DNA of 64,000 nucleotides from Serratia rhizosphaerae (GTDB taxonomy: Bacteria > Pseudomonadota > Gammaproteobacteria > Enterobacterales > Enterobacteriaceae), in the NCBI RefSeq assembly GCF_009817885.1, contig NZ_CP041764.1, forward strand, positions 2,914,001 to 2,978,000. The letters run 5' to 3'. The notes beneath the pieces are model-generated. The model had not been told where the DNA came from, did not search any database, and saw nothing but the letters and a program-made list of their open reading frames with translations. Shown piece after piece: positions 8,506 through 16,052 of the stretch. Each line of letters starts with the position of its first letter. Position 1 is the stretch's first letter. The translations under genes and the position numbers were made by a program.

Positions 8506-10241
8506 TGTGCGAAACCAGCCAGTTGAGGCAGCTGAGGGTAGGAGGACGCGCTCAGCCAGCGCTTTTTAGCTTCGGCGCGGGCGGGTTTGCCCGATGACGT
8601 GCGGGGAATACTGTGCGGCGGCAGCAGCTCGATATCTACCGCAATGCCGAATTCGCTTTGAATGCGCGCGCTCAGCGAGTGGACGATTTGCTCTCGACGC
8701 TCCGGCGAACTGACTCTGCACTGGATTTGTAAAATGACCTTGGCCGCTTCGCCGTGTTCTTCGGTTACGAAGGCGATCGCGTCGCCGGAGCGGATTTCCG
8801 GTTCATGTTCCGCGACGTACTCAATATCCTGCGGCCAGATGTTACGACCGCGAATGATGATCAAATCCTTCTTGCGGCCGGTGACGTACAAATAGCCATC
8901 CAGCAGGTAGCCCAGATCGCCGGTATCCATCCAGCCGGTCACCTGAATCTGTTGTTGTGATTCATCATCGCAGAAATAGCCGTTCATCAGGCTCGGGCCG
9001 GAAATCGTGATATGACCGACCTGACGTTCCGGCAGCGGTTGCCCGGTTTCGCTACGGATCTCGATACGATGGCCGGGCAACGCCTTACCGCAGTTGACGA
9101 ACGTCGAGACGGCGCGCGTCTTTTTGCCGGGCGCGACCGCTTTTCCCTCGTACTCCAGAATGTTGCGGTCGACCGTATTGATCCGCGGGCCGGAGGCCGG
9201 ATCGGAAAAACTGACCGCGAGGGTATTCTCGGCCAGGCCATAGCAGGGCATGAACGCTTGGCTGTTGAAATTGAGGTGGCGGAAGTGTTCGCCAAACTGG
9301 CTCAGCAACTCGGCCGGGATCGGCTCGGCTCCCACGCCCGCGACCCGCCAACTGGAGATATCTAGATCGGCCAGCTCTTTGGCGTTGCTGCGGCGTAAGC
9401 ACAGGTCGTAGCCGAACGGCGGGGCGACAGACACGGTGCCGCGATTTTTCGCGATCAGTTTTAGCCATTGCATCGGGCGCATGGCGAAATCCTGCGTGCG
9501 CAGATAATCGACGGACAGCTGAGTCGCCACCGGGGTCAGCAGAAACCCGACCAGGCCCATATCGTGATAGAAGGGCAGCCAGGAGACGCAGCGGTCGCCC
9601 GCATGCAGCTTGATACCGTCGTGGCTAATCGCATTCAGGTTAGCCATGACCGCCCGCTGGGTAATGATGACGCCGCGAGGGAAACGCGTGCTGCCCGAGG
9701 TGTACTGGAGGTAGGCGATATCGTCGGGTGAGGGCGCGGTCAGCGCGATATCCGGTTCAGGTAGCGCGTTGAAATCCGCGTCGCTGAGAATATGCGCCGA
9801 CGACGTTTCCCGCGCGGCGGAAACGATCAGCGGCGTCCACTCCTCGCTGCTGATAATCGCTGCGGGGTTGCAGCTGGCGATCAGCCCTTTCAGTTTGGCG
9901 GTATAGGAATCACGCTGGCCAACGCCCATAGGGATCGCCAGCGGCACCGCCACTAATCCGGCGTATTGGCAGGCGAAGAAGGCTTCGACGAATCCCGCGC
10001 TGGTTTCGGCGAGGAGCGCGACGCGATCGCCTTTCTTGAGATTCAGGGATAATAAACGCCGTGCGCCCGACATCGCCCGTTGTTTCAGCGTGCGATATTC
10101 AAGAACAGCCAGGAGTTGATTACGACGATCGTAAAAATTCATCCCCGTTTCGCCTAGCGCCGCGTAATCCAATGCATCCACTAAAGTGGGGAAGTCCGCA
10201 TAGCGCATGGGAAGAGAATGAACAGAACTAGTTTCAGACAT
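8502..10241 (-). CDS. Fatty acyl-AMP ligase (acyl-ACP synthetase)
   Basis: 579 aa from ATG 10241 (MSETSSVHS); the frame stays open to 10274. ANL-superfamily motifs are present: 'YLQYTSGSTRFPRGV' (P-loop), 'VSWLPFYHDMGLVG', 'FMPCYGLAENT', and 'GWMDTGDLGYLLDGYLYVTG'. The 'LPFYHDMGL' segment is typical of FAALs, which make acyl-AMP and load an ACP instead of CoA. First gene of the minus-strand operon, so it probably supplies the acyl-ACP used by the synthase. It is preceded by about 740 bases of non-coding DNA with a perfect dyad at 10327. Confidence 0.8.
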   Translation of the reverse strand: MSETSSVHSLPMRYADFPTLVDALDYAALGETGMNFYDRRNQLLAVLEYRTLKQRAMSGARRLLSLNLKKGDRVALLAETSAGFVEAFFACQYAGLVAVPLAIPMGVGQRDSYTAKLKGLIASCNPAAIISSEEWTPLIVSAARETSSAHILSDADFNALPEPDIALTAPSPDDIAYLQYTSGSTRFPRGVIITQRAVMANLNAISHDGIKLHAGDRCVSWLPFYHDMGLVGFLLTPVATQLSVDYLRTQDFAMRPMQWLKLIAKNRGTVSVAPPFGYDLCLRRSNAKELADLDISSWRVAGVGAEPIPAELLSQFGEHFRHLNFNSQAFMPCYGLAENTLAVSFSDPASGPRINTVDRNILEYEGKAVAPGKKTRAVSTFVNCGKALPGHRIEIRSETGQPLPERQVGHITISGPSLMNGYFCDDESQQQIQVTGWMDTGDLGYLLDGYLYVTGRKKDLIIIRGRNIWPQDIEYVAEHEPEIRSGDAIAFVTEEHGEAAKVILQIQCRVSSPERREQIVHSLSARIQSEFGIAVDIELLPPHSIPRTSSGKPARAEAKKRWLSASSYPQLPQLAGFAQ

Positions 10242-10984
10242 AGACAAACTAAGCCATAGATTAAATATCACCAAAAGAGATAAACGACTCTTGGCGAGAG
10301 AATTGATACTTTACTATGAATAGGTTTTGAATAAGTTTGTTATTCAACCATCTTCATTCCACGAATAGCGAATATTGCCATGCTTGAACGATACGTCAGG
10401 TATTAACCTGGGAGGGCGTCAGTCACCCGCGTTATCAACCTTGAACGGCGTCGGATGGATATACGAAACGGTGCCGCAAGCGCCTGATGTCACCGTTCTT
10501 GGGGCTGTGTGTGTTGGGTGTGAAATAACTGTCGGCTCATAGGATCTGACCTCGCGCATGACTATTTTTGACCTTAAACGCATCCTAAACAGTATGCCGG
10601 AAGAAATCTAAAAGTGAACGATTCATTTCGTCTGCATATTAAAAAGAGCATTAAGTGGTAAAAATGGCCATGCTTATCATGATTAAAGTCAGGCACACTA
10701 AAATCGGTGGGTTTATTTTTCTGAAAATAGCACTAAATAATAAACAAGTACAATTCAGTGTATTTGACACAGCGTGTTATCGCCGTTTTTTTCCTTTCTT
10801 TGGATAAAGCACGAGAGTTACAGGGTTAATATAGGATGAGGAACATACTGATTTACATAGGGTATTAACCGGTTTTTCTTATCGTTAAACCGGGGTAATG
10901 CACAATCCCAAAACGATAGCTGCATAAAAAATGCTAATGGTGTTGTCACTCTTTTATTTATTTTACTAAAACCTAAGGTTATCT
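10242..10984. promoter_or_regulatory. Long divergent intergenic region of the lipid locus
   Basis: 743 AT-rich bases between the minus-strand acyl-AMP ligase operon and the plus-strand acyltransferase. A TTGACA at 10764-10769 is a possible -35 on the plus strand, but no good -10 follows at 17 nt. A perfect inverted repeat lies at 10327-10347. I see no coding frame or RNA hairpin/T-run here. The length suggests regulation by more than one factor. Confidence 0.4.
10327..10347. promoter_or_regulatory. Perfect 8-5-8 dyad, candidate operator
   Basis: TTGAATAA, GTTTG, TTATTCAA: a perfect 8-bp inverted repeat with a 5-base spacer, centred about 95 bp upstream of the acyl-AMP ligase start. It is placed where a dimeric repressor or activator would control the minus-strand operon. 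No T-run follows, so it is not a terminator. Confidence 0.35.
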
Positions 10985-12109
10985 ATGATTCGCATTGAGA
11001 AAGTTCTGGATAAACGCGAATTTAAAGAATTTATTACTTTCCCTTCGTTACTGTTTCGCGATGATCCCAACTGGATTGACCCGTTGTATTTAGAACGTGA
11101 GGAACATCTGTCGAAGAAGAACCCCGGCACCGAACATATCGAATGGCAGGCGTGGGTGGCGAAAAAAAGTGGGGAAGTCGTCGGGCGTATCACCGCACAA
11201 GTCGATTCGCTGCACCGCGAACTGCATGGGGAGGATACCGGCCATTTTGGCATGATTGACGCCATTGACGATCCCGCCGTTTTCAGCGCGTTATTCACAG
11301 CGGCGGAAGAGTGGCTCAGGGTCAAGGGCGCGCGCAAAATCACCGGCCCATTCAGCCTGAATATCAACCAGGAAAGCGGCCTGCTGGTCGAAGGGTTTGA
11401 CACCCCGCCGTCGGCGATGATGACGCATGCCAAACCCTACTACGCGGCCCAAATCGCGCAGCAGGGATATACGCAAGGAATTGATTTGCTTGCCTATTGG
11501 ATGCAGAGAACTGATCTGCACTTTTCACCTTCGTTAACTAGGATGATGGATCAGGTGCGCAAGAAAGTGACCATTCGTCGCCTCAACCGTAAGCGCTTTC
11601 ACGAAGAGATGCAGGTGCTGCGGGAAGTCTTCAATTCTGGATGGCAGCATAATTGGGGATTCGTCCCGTTTACCGAGCATGAATTCGCCACCATGGGGGA
11701 TCAACTGAAGTTCCTGGTGCCCGACGATATGATCCATATCGCTGAGGTGGATGGCGCTCCCTGCGCCTTTATCGTAGGACTGCCGAACATTAACGAGGCG
11801 ATTGCCGATCTGCAGGGGCGCTTGTTGCCGTTCGGATGGGCGAAATTATTGTGGCGGCTGAAGGTCAGCGGCGTGCGTACCGCGCGTGTCCCGCTGATGG
11901 GCGTGCGTCAGGAATATCAATTCAGCCGTATCGGGCCGATTATTGCGCTGCTGCTGATTGAGGCGCTACGCGATCCTTTTGCCAGACGCAATATCGATGC
12001 GCTGGAAATGTCGTGGATCCTGGAAACCAATACCGGTATGCGGACGATTTTAGAACGTATCGGTGCGGTTCCTTACAAGCGCTACCGTTTATACGAAAAG
12101 ACGCTTTAA
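10985..12109 (+). CDS. GNAT-family acyltransferase, bacterial ceramide synthase-like
   Basis: 374 aa. Starts MIRIEKVLDKREFKEF; 'NINQESGLLVEGFDTPP' and 'PYYAAQIAQQGYTQGIDLLAYW' are typical of a large two-lobed GNAT family found with Spt genes. Bacterial ceramide synthase (bCerS of Caulobacter) is a GNAT-type N-acyltransferase unrelated to eukaryotic CerS, and the presence of this gene facing the synthase/ACP/reductase/ligase operon fits that role. It would N-acylate the long-chain base. AAGG lies about 8 nt before ATG 10985. The dgkA-like gene follows 231 nt later on the same strand. Other amide-bond acyltransfers are possible. Confidence 0.65.
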   Translation: MIRIEKVLDKREFKEFITFPSLLFRDDPNWIDPLYLEREEHLSKKNPGTEHIEWQAWVAKKSGEVVGRITAQVDSLHRELHGEDTGHFGMIDAIDDPAVFSALFTAAEEWLRVKGARKITGPFSLNINQESGLLVEGFDTPPSAMMTHAKPYYAAQIAQQGYTQGIDLLAYWMQRTDLHFSPSLTRMMDQVRKKVTIRRLNRKRFHEEMQVLREVFNSGWQHNWGFVPFTEHEFATMGDQLKFLVPDDMIHIAEVDGAPCAFIVGLPNINEAIADLQGRLLPFGWAKLLWRLKVSGVRTARVPLMGVRQEYQFSRIGPIIALLLIEALRDPFARRNIDALEMSWILETNTGMRTILERIGAVPYKRYRLYEKTL

Positions 12110-12340
12110 CTGAATGATAAAACACCGCCTTTCACTTTTCTCAAGATAATGAATGCGTACGGTGCGTGAACACATTTTTGGACGACGTCGTGTTCGACGG
12201 CGCGGTGGTTTTATGTCGGTGAATTAAACGTCCCAAGGGGAACCTGTTAGTGCTCTTAATCAGTAAGGCACGGGGATATTCACGGGGAGTGATTTATTTG
12301 CTGCGGATCGCGGCGGTCATGATTTTATGAGAAACAATGC

Positions 12341-12706
12341 ATGCCTGTGAAAAAGAAAAAGGGAATAAACCGGTTAACCTACAGCATAAGGAACTCATGG
12401 GCCGGTTTTATTGACGCTACGATTACCGAAGATGCGTTTCGTCAATTATTGGTTGTTAACGTCATTTTACTCGCCGTTACATTTTTTTTAGATATTACCA
12501 AAATGGAGCGGCTGTTATTAATTGCCTGCAGCTTCTTGTTATTGGTGATCGAACTGTTGAATACGGCGATTGAAACCGTGGTCGACCGCATTTCTCTGAA
12601 ATGGCATCCTTTATCGAAACGTGCCAAAGATCTGGGCGGTGCGGCGCAGTTAGTGGCGATCGTCATGACGATCGTTATTTGGGGGACGGTGCTGCTGGAG
12701 CGATAA
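12341..12706 (+). CDS. dgkA: Diacylglycerol kinase, DgkA family
   Basis: 121 aa, three transmembrane helices. 'SWAGFIDATITEDAFRQ' near residue 20 and 'LLNTAIETVVDRISLKWHPLSKRAKDLGGAAQL' (given here as separate motifs ELLNTAIE, VVDRIS, KRAKDLGGAAQ) are the DgkA signature. The enzyme phosphorylates diacylglycerol in the inner membrane; E. coli DgkA is known to accept ceramide too, the basis of a classic ceramide assay. Located behind the ceramide-synthase-like gene it may act as a ceramide kinase. It may equally be an extra DAG-recycling copy. No strong SD precedes ATG 12341. Confidence 0.85.
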   Translation: MPVKKKKGINRLTYSIRNSWAGFIDATITEDAFRQLLVVNVILLAVTFFLDITKMERLLLIACSFLLLVIELLNTAIETVVDRISLKWHPLSKRAKDLGGAAQLVAIVMTIVIWGTVLLER

Positions 12707-12775
12707 GAGCGGATGCTTGCCCACTATGCCCGTGGAGTGCGATCTCAACGTTCCCCATGTTTTCCTCGCGCCGGC

Positions 12776-12919
12776 GAAGCGGATAAGCGTCTGCAAGTAG
12801 ACCCTGACTTTAAACGAGAGTTACAAGTCAAATACCCAGGGGTCGTGGAGCACCTTCAACCGATGAAAAATGGTAAATTCAGAGGTTCGTCACCTAAAGG
12901 GATGGGGTCAGTCCAATAA
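12776..12919 (+). pseudogene. Fragment of WHH/HNH-type nuclease toxin tip
   Basis: A 47-codon stretch reading EADKRLQVDPDF..., then 'YPGVVEHLQPMKNGKFRG' and 'SSPKGM' resembles the segment that in WHH-family toxin nucleases (tips of Rhs/CDI-type polymorphic toxins) directly precedes the catalytic WHH motif. Here the frame leaves the homologous sequence right after PKGM and stops five codons later, so the catalytic histidines are missing. No start codon of its own is evident. It abuts a truncated integrase on the opposite strand, so this is a deletion scar. Family assignment rests on a short motif. Confidence 0.45.
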
Positions 12920-13196
12920 GATCATCCTGCTGCATGGTCTTTGATGCCCACACACCAGCAATGAGTTCAATATCGGCATCAGTCAGAGTCTGCTCTGCGG
13001 CAAGCTGTTTTTCCGCCAACCTGAGCATGAGGTCAATCTGGATGATTTTGGCAGGTGCACGTTCTCTGGCCTCCTTCACGTCTTTAGTATCAAGGGTGAA
13101 CTTGATTTCACGTTTACCAAGGATGGCGACCAGGTGTTTGGGTACGGCTTTACGGATGTGGTAAACGCCGAATCTGTTCTTAGTTGGCTGTATCAT
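12894..13196 (-). pseudogene. Truncated tyrosine recombinase (N-terminal domain only)
   Basis: 100 codons from ATG 13196: 'MIQPTKNRFGVYHIRKAVP', then 'LGKREIKFTLDTKDVKEARERA' typical of the N-terminal DUF6538-type domain of phage/island integrases. The catalytic domain (R..HxxR..Y) is absent; homologous sequence runs out near 12905, where the nuclease fragment on the other strand begins. It lies just downstream of the tRNA-Phe 3' end in the same direction, the usual place of an island integrase, so it is likely a relic of an earlier island at this tRNA. Confidence 0.65.
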
Positions 13197-13285
13197 AATG
13201 CCCTTTCTGTACCACCGGGAAGCGGGGCCGGAGGAGAATAAGAGGGGTAACTACTGACAAACCAACAAGTTATTGAGCCATAACG

Positions 13286-13312
13286 CAAAAACCCCCGCCT
13301 AAGCGAGGGTTT
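13286..13312 (-). terminator. Intrinsic terminator of the tRNA-Phe locus
   Basis: On the minus strand AAACCCTCGC, TTAG, GCGGGGGTTT forms a 10-bp stem (one G-U) followed by Ts. It lies directly downstream of the tRNA-Phe 3' end, as in other enterobacterial tRNA-Phe genes. Confidence 0.75.
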
Positions 13313-13319
13313 GGAATAG

Positions 13320-13367
13320 TGGTGCCCGGACTCGGAATCGAACCAAGGACACGGGGATTTTCAATCC
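13320..13367 (-). other. ICE attachment site: 48-nt 3' end of tRNA-Phe
   Basis: The minus strand from 13367 to 13320 matches the enterobacterial tRNA-Phe from the GGATTGAAAATCC anticodon arm through the T arm to the terminal CCA. Homology stops exactly after the anticodon stem, and the 5' half of the tRNA is missing. This is what is expected at the end of an ICE that integrates into the 3' part of tRNA-Phe: the complete gene should be at the opposite end, beyond the window, beside the integrase. Confidence 0.85.
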
Positions 13368-13459
13368 TCTCTTCGTAAATGACTCGGTAGTCGCAGTGTA
13401 GAAAAAGCTATTTTTGAGTGTAATCCGCATGCATCGAATAACTTTATTCGAGTGTGCAC

Positions 13460-14362
13460 ATGGAAAACGTTGTAACCAAGACTCAACATAAAGCAAGAGT
13501 AGTCCCTGTCATTTCCACCAAAGGTGGTGAAGGGAAATCTACTCAAAGCGCCAATCTGGCCGGATTCCTGGCCGACGCCGGCAAAAAAGTTCTCCTCATT
13601 GACGGCGACCATTCCCAACCTACTGCCAGTAGCATATTCTCCCTGGAATACGAAGCACCTAACGGCTTGTATGAGCTCTTAATGAAGACCGTCGATTTGG
13701 CGCGGCCTGACCAAATTATTTCCCGTTCAGTAATCAACAATCTGGACATCATCGTCTCCAACGATCCGCATGACCGCCTCTCTTCAGCCATGTTGCATGC
13801 CCCGGATGGTCGCATGCGTCTGCGTAATGTTCTGCAGCATCCCTTATTCCAAGATTACGACGTCATCATCATCGACTCCAAAGGTGCAGCGTCAATCATG
13901 CTTGAGCTTATCCTGCTGGCCAGCTCCTCGTTTGCTGTTGGTGTCATCAAGCCAATCTTGCCAGACACCCGCGAATTTTTACGCGGCACGCTGGGGTTGA
14001 TGGAAGGGCTGCTGCCTCTGGCCGTTTACGGTATTGCCATGCCTCAGGTGCGAATACTGACCAACTGCATGGAATACACCAACCTGGACTGGAAAACGCT
14101 GGAAAGTCTGCAGGGTATCATTGAGAACGGCCAGTATCTGCGCGCCGACGCCTTTGACGTCTCCCTCCTGAATACAATCATTCCCAAGCTGGAAATCTAC
14201 AAACTTGGCCATGCCTCGGGCCAGCCAGTCCACCGCCTGGAGACCACCACTACACGGACTTCTACGCCCGCTGCCGCTGACACCATGTATGACCTGGCTT
14301 GTGAGCTGTTCCCGGACTGGACTGCTGATTTTGACCTCCTGCGTAAGGAGGCCAACCAATGA
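13460..14362 (+). CDS. ParA/Soj-family partition ATPase
   Basis: About 300 aa from ATG 13460 (a GTG at 13454 is the alternative; SD is poor for both). The deviant Walker A 'STKGGEGKSTQSANLAG' and 'VLLIDGDHSQPTASS' define the ParA family, and 'DVIIIDSKGAAS' is the Walker B. Soj of PAPI-1 maintains the excised circular form, and this gene occupies the same terminal position. The next gene overlaps by 4 nt. It works with the ParB at 16053. Confidence 0.9.
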   Translation: MENVVTKTQHKARVVPVISTKGGEGKSTQSANLAGFLADAGKKVLLIDGDHSQPTASSIFSLEYEAPNGLYELLMKTVDLARPDQIISRSVINNLDIIVSNDPHDRLSSAMLHAPDGRMRLRNVLQHPLFQDYDVIIIDSKGAASIMLELILLASSSFAVGVIKPILPDTREFLRGTLGLMEGLLPLAVYGIAMPQVRILTNCMEYTNLDWKTLESLQGIIENGQYLRADAFDVSLLNTIIPKLEIYKLGHASGQPVHRLETTTTRTSTPAAADTMYDLACELFPDWTADFDLLRKEANQ

Positions 14363-14718
14363 ACAGGAACTTTATCTGGCGTGCAGTAGCCCACTCTGCA
14401 TTGATTAATCGCGATGAAACCCATGTTTTTGTCGATGCTCCTGATTATGAAACTGCAAAACAACATCTTTATGAGCGCTTGTCTGATGAATGGGGCATTC
14501 CGCGTGGGTTCATTGACTTCTATAACCTGTGGAATGAAGAACAACTACGAGAAATGTCGGCAGGGCAGAAGATTCCTAGTGGGCTTCAATTACTCGAGAC
14601 AGGGGGAGGTAATGGGGAGGTTTGTTACGACCATTCACCTCTGATTCTGGTTGCATCAGCCATGCTTCGCGAAATCTTGGAGTACGCACTGCGTCAGCCG
14701 GAGGTGCGTCATGGCTGA
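14359..14718 (+). CDS. Conserved ICE hypothetical protein
   Basis: 119 aa. ATG 14359 overlaps the ParA stop (ATGA) and the end overlaps the DnaB-like start by 8 nt, so it is translated as part of the same operon. Contains 'SDEWGIPRGFIDFYNLWNEE'. I do not recognise a domain; no signal or membrane segment is seen. Its fixed place between parA and dnaB suggests a role in maintenance. Confidence 0.65.
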   Translation: MNRNFIWRAVAHSALINRDETHVFVDAPDYETAKQHLYERLSDEWGIPRGFIDFYNLWNEEQLREMSAGQKIPSGLQLLETGGGNGEVCYDHSPLILVASAMLREILEYALRQPEVRHG

Positions 14719-16050
14719 TATGCAAATTCCTCACTCTGTCGACGCCGAACAGGCTGTACTGGGCGGGCTGATGTTGGAGAACGCGCGCTGGGATGACGTG
14801 GTGTCTGTCCTGCGTGACGCTGATTTTTATGTCCCGTCGCATCGCCGTGTTTTCCAAGCCATGGGGCAGCTGATGTCGGTTAACCAGCCTATCGACCTGA
14901 TTACGCTGTCTGAGTCACTTGAACAGAACAGTGCACTTCAACAGGTTGGCGGTTTTGCTTATCTCGCTGAGATGTCCAAAAACACACCGAGTGCAGCGAA
15001 CATCGAAGCGTATGCCAACATTGTCGCAGAGCGTAGCAGACTGCGGCGCTTGCTGAATATGGACGAGAGTTGAGTGCCGAGGCAGCAACTCCGCAGGCAA
15101 AGTCAGAGTTGCTAACTGAGCGGGTAGAAAAGCAGCTCATGGAGCTGTCAGAGCAGGTGTATACCCAGCAAAATGTCTGCCTGATAGATGGCCTGGATGC
15201 GGTAGTCAGCCGGCTGGAAAGCGTCACCGGAGGAACCGGTGTGACCGGAACCCCAACAGGCTTGTCATTGGTTGATGAGATCACTTGTGGTCTGCAGGAT
15301 GGGGAGCTGACTCTGCTGGCAGCGCGGCCAAGTATGGGTAAGACCGCATTTTCACTGGCGTGTTGCGTCGGTGCGCTGGAAGGCACCGATCGGCCGGTAT
15401 TCTGCTTCAGCCTGGAGATGCCGCGGGAGCAATTGCTGCAGCGTTTTCTGGCGATGCTGGGCAGAGTGGATTTGACCCTGTTCCGCAACGGTCAGCTTGA
15501 TGATGAACATTGGGCGCGTATTTCCGAAACCATGGGAATTATGACGGCCTGGAATGACCGTCTGATTATTGATGACACGTCCGCGCTGACGCCTGCACAA
15601 CTTCGTTCACTGGTGCGCCGTTATACACGTTTGTATGGCCGGCCGGCGCTCATCATGGTCGATTATCTGCAGCTGATGCGTGCGCCTGATTTTGAAAACC
15701 GCACACAGGAAATCTCGGAAATATCCCGCAATCTGAAGGCGCTGGCCAAAGACACACAATGCCCAGTGTTGGCGCTGTCGCAGCTGAATCGGACGCTCGA
15801 ACAACGGGCAGACAAACGTCCGATGAACAGTGACCTGCGCGACTCCGGTGCACTGGAGCAAGATGCTGATGTGATCGCCTTTATTTACCGGGACGAGGTG
15901 TATTACCCGGATTCTGAAGATGCCGGCACCGCCGAGATTATCTTCGGTAAGCAACGCCAGGGGCCAACAGGCATGGTGCGCGTTCAGTACGAACAGCAAT
16001 ACACGGCATTCCGTGATTTGGCCACACCTGAATACCTGGGAGGTGCTTAA
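14711..16050 (+). pseudogene. DnaB-like replicative helicase, split by a one-base frameshift
   Basis: The N-terminal part runs from ATG 14711 (MADMQIPHSVDAEQAVLGG, DnaB N domain) to a TGA at 15071. The C-terminal part continues in another frame from about 15058 to 16050 and has the RecA fold: 'AARPSMGKTAFSLA' (Walker A), 'PALIMVDYLQLMR' (Walker B), and 'SDLRDSGALEQDADVI'. Adding one G to the GG at 15061-15062 joins the parts as NMGRELSAEAA, the normal DnaB linker. The helicase would open the ICE origin. As read it is broken, unless the second part is translated separately from TTG 15070; a sequencing error is also possible. Confidence 0.8.
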
Positions 16051-16052
16051 TC

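Noticed and set aside
13320..13367. Functional tRNA-Phe gene
   Set aside because: Only the 3' 48 nt are present; the acceptor 5' strand, D arm and half of the anticodon arm are replaced by unrelated sequence.
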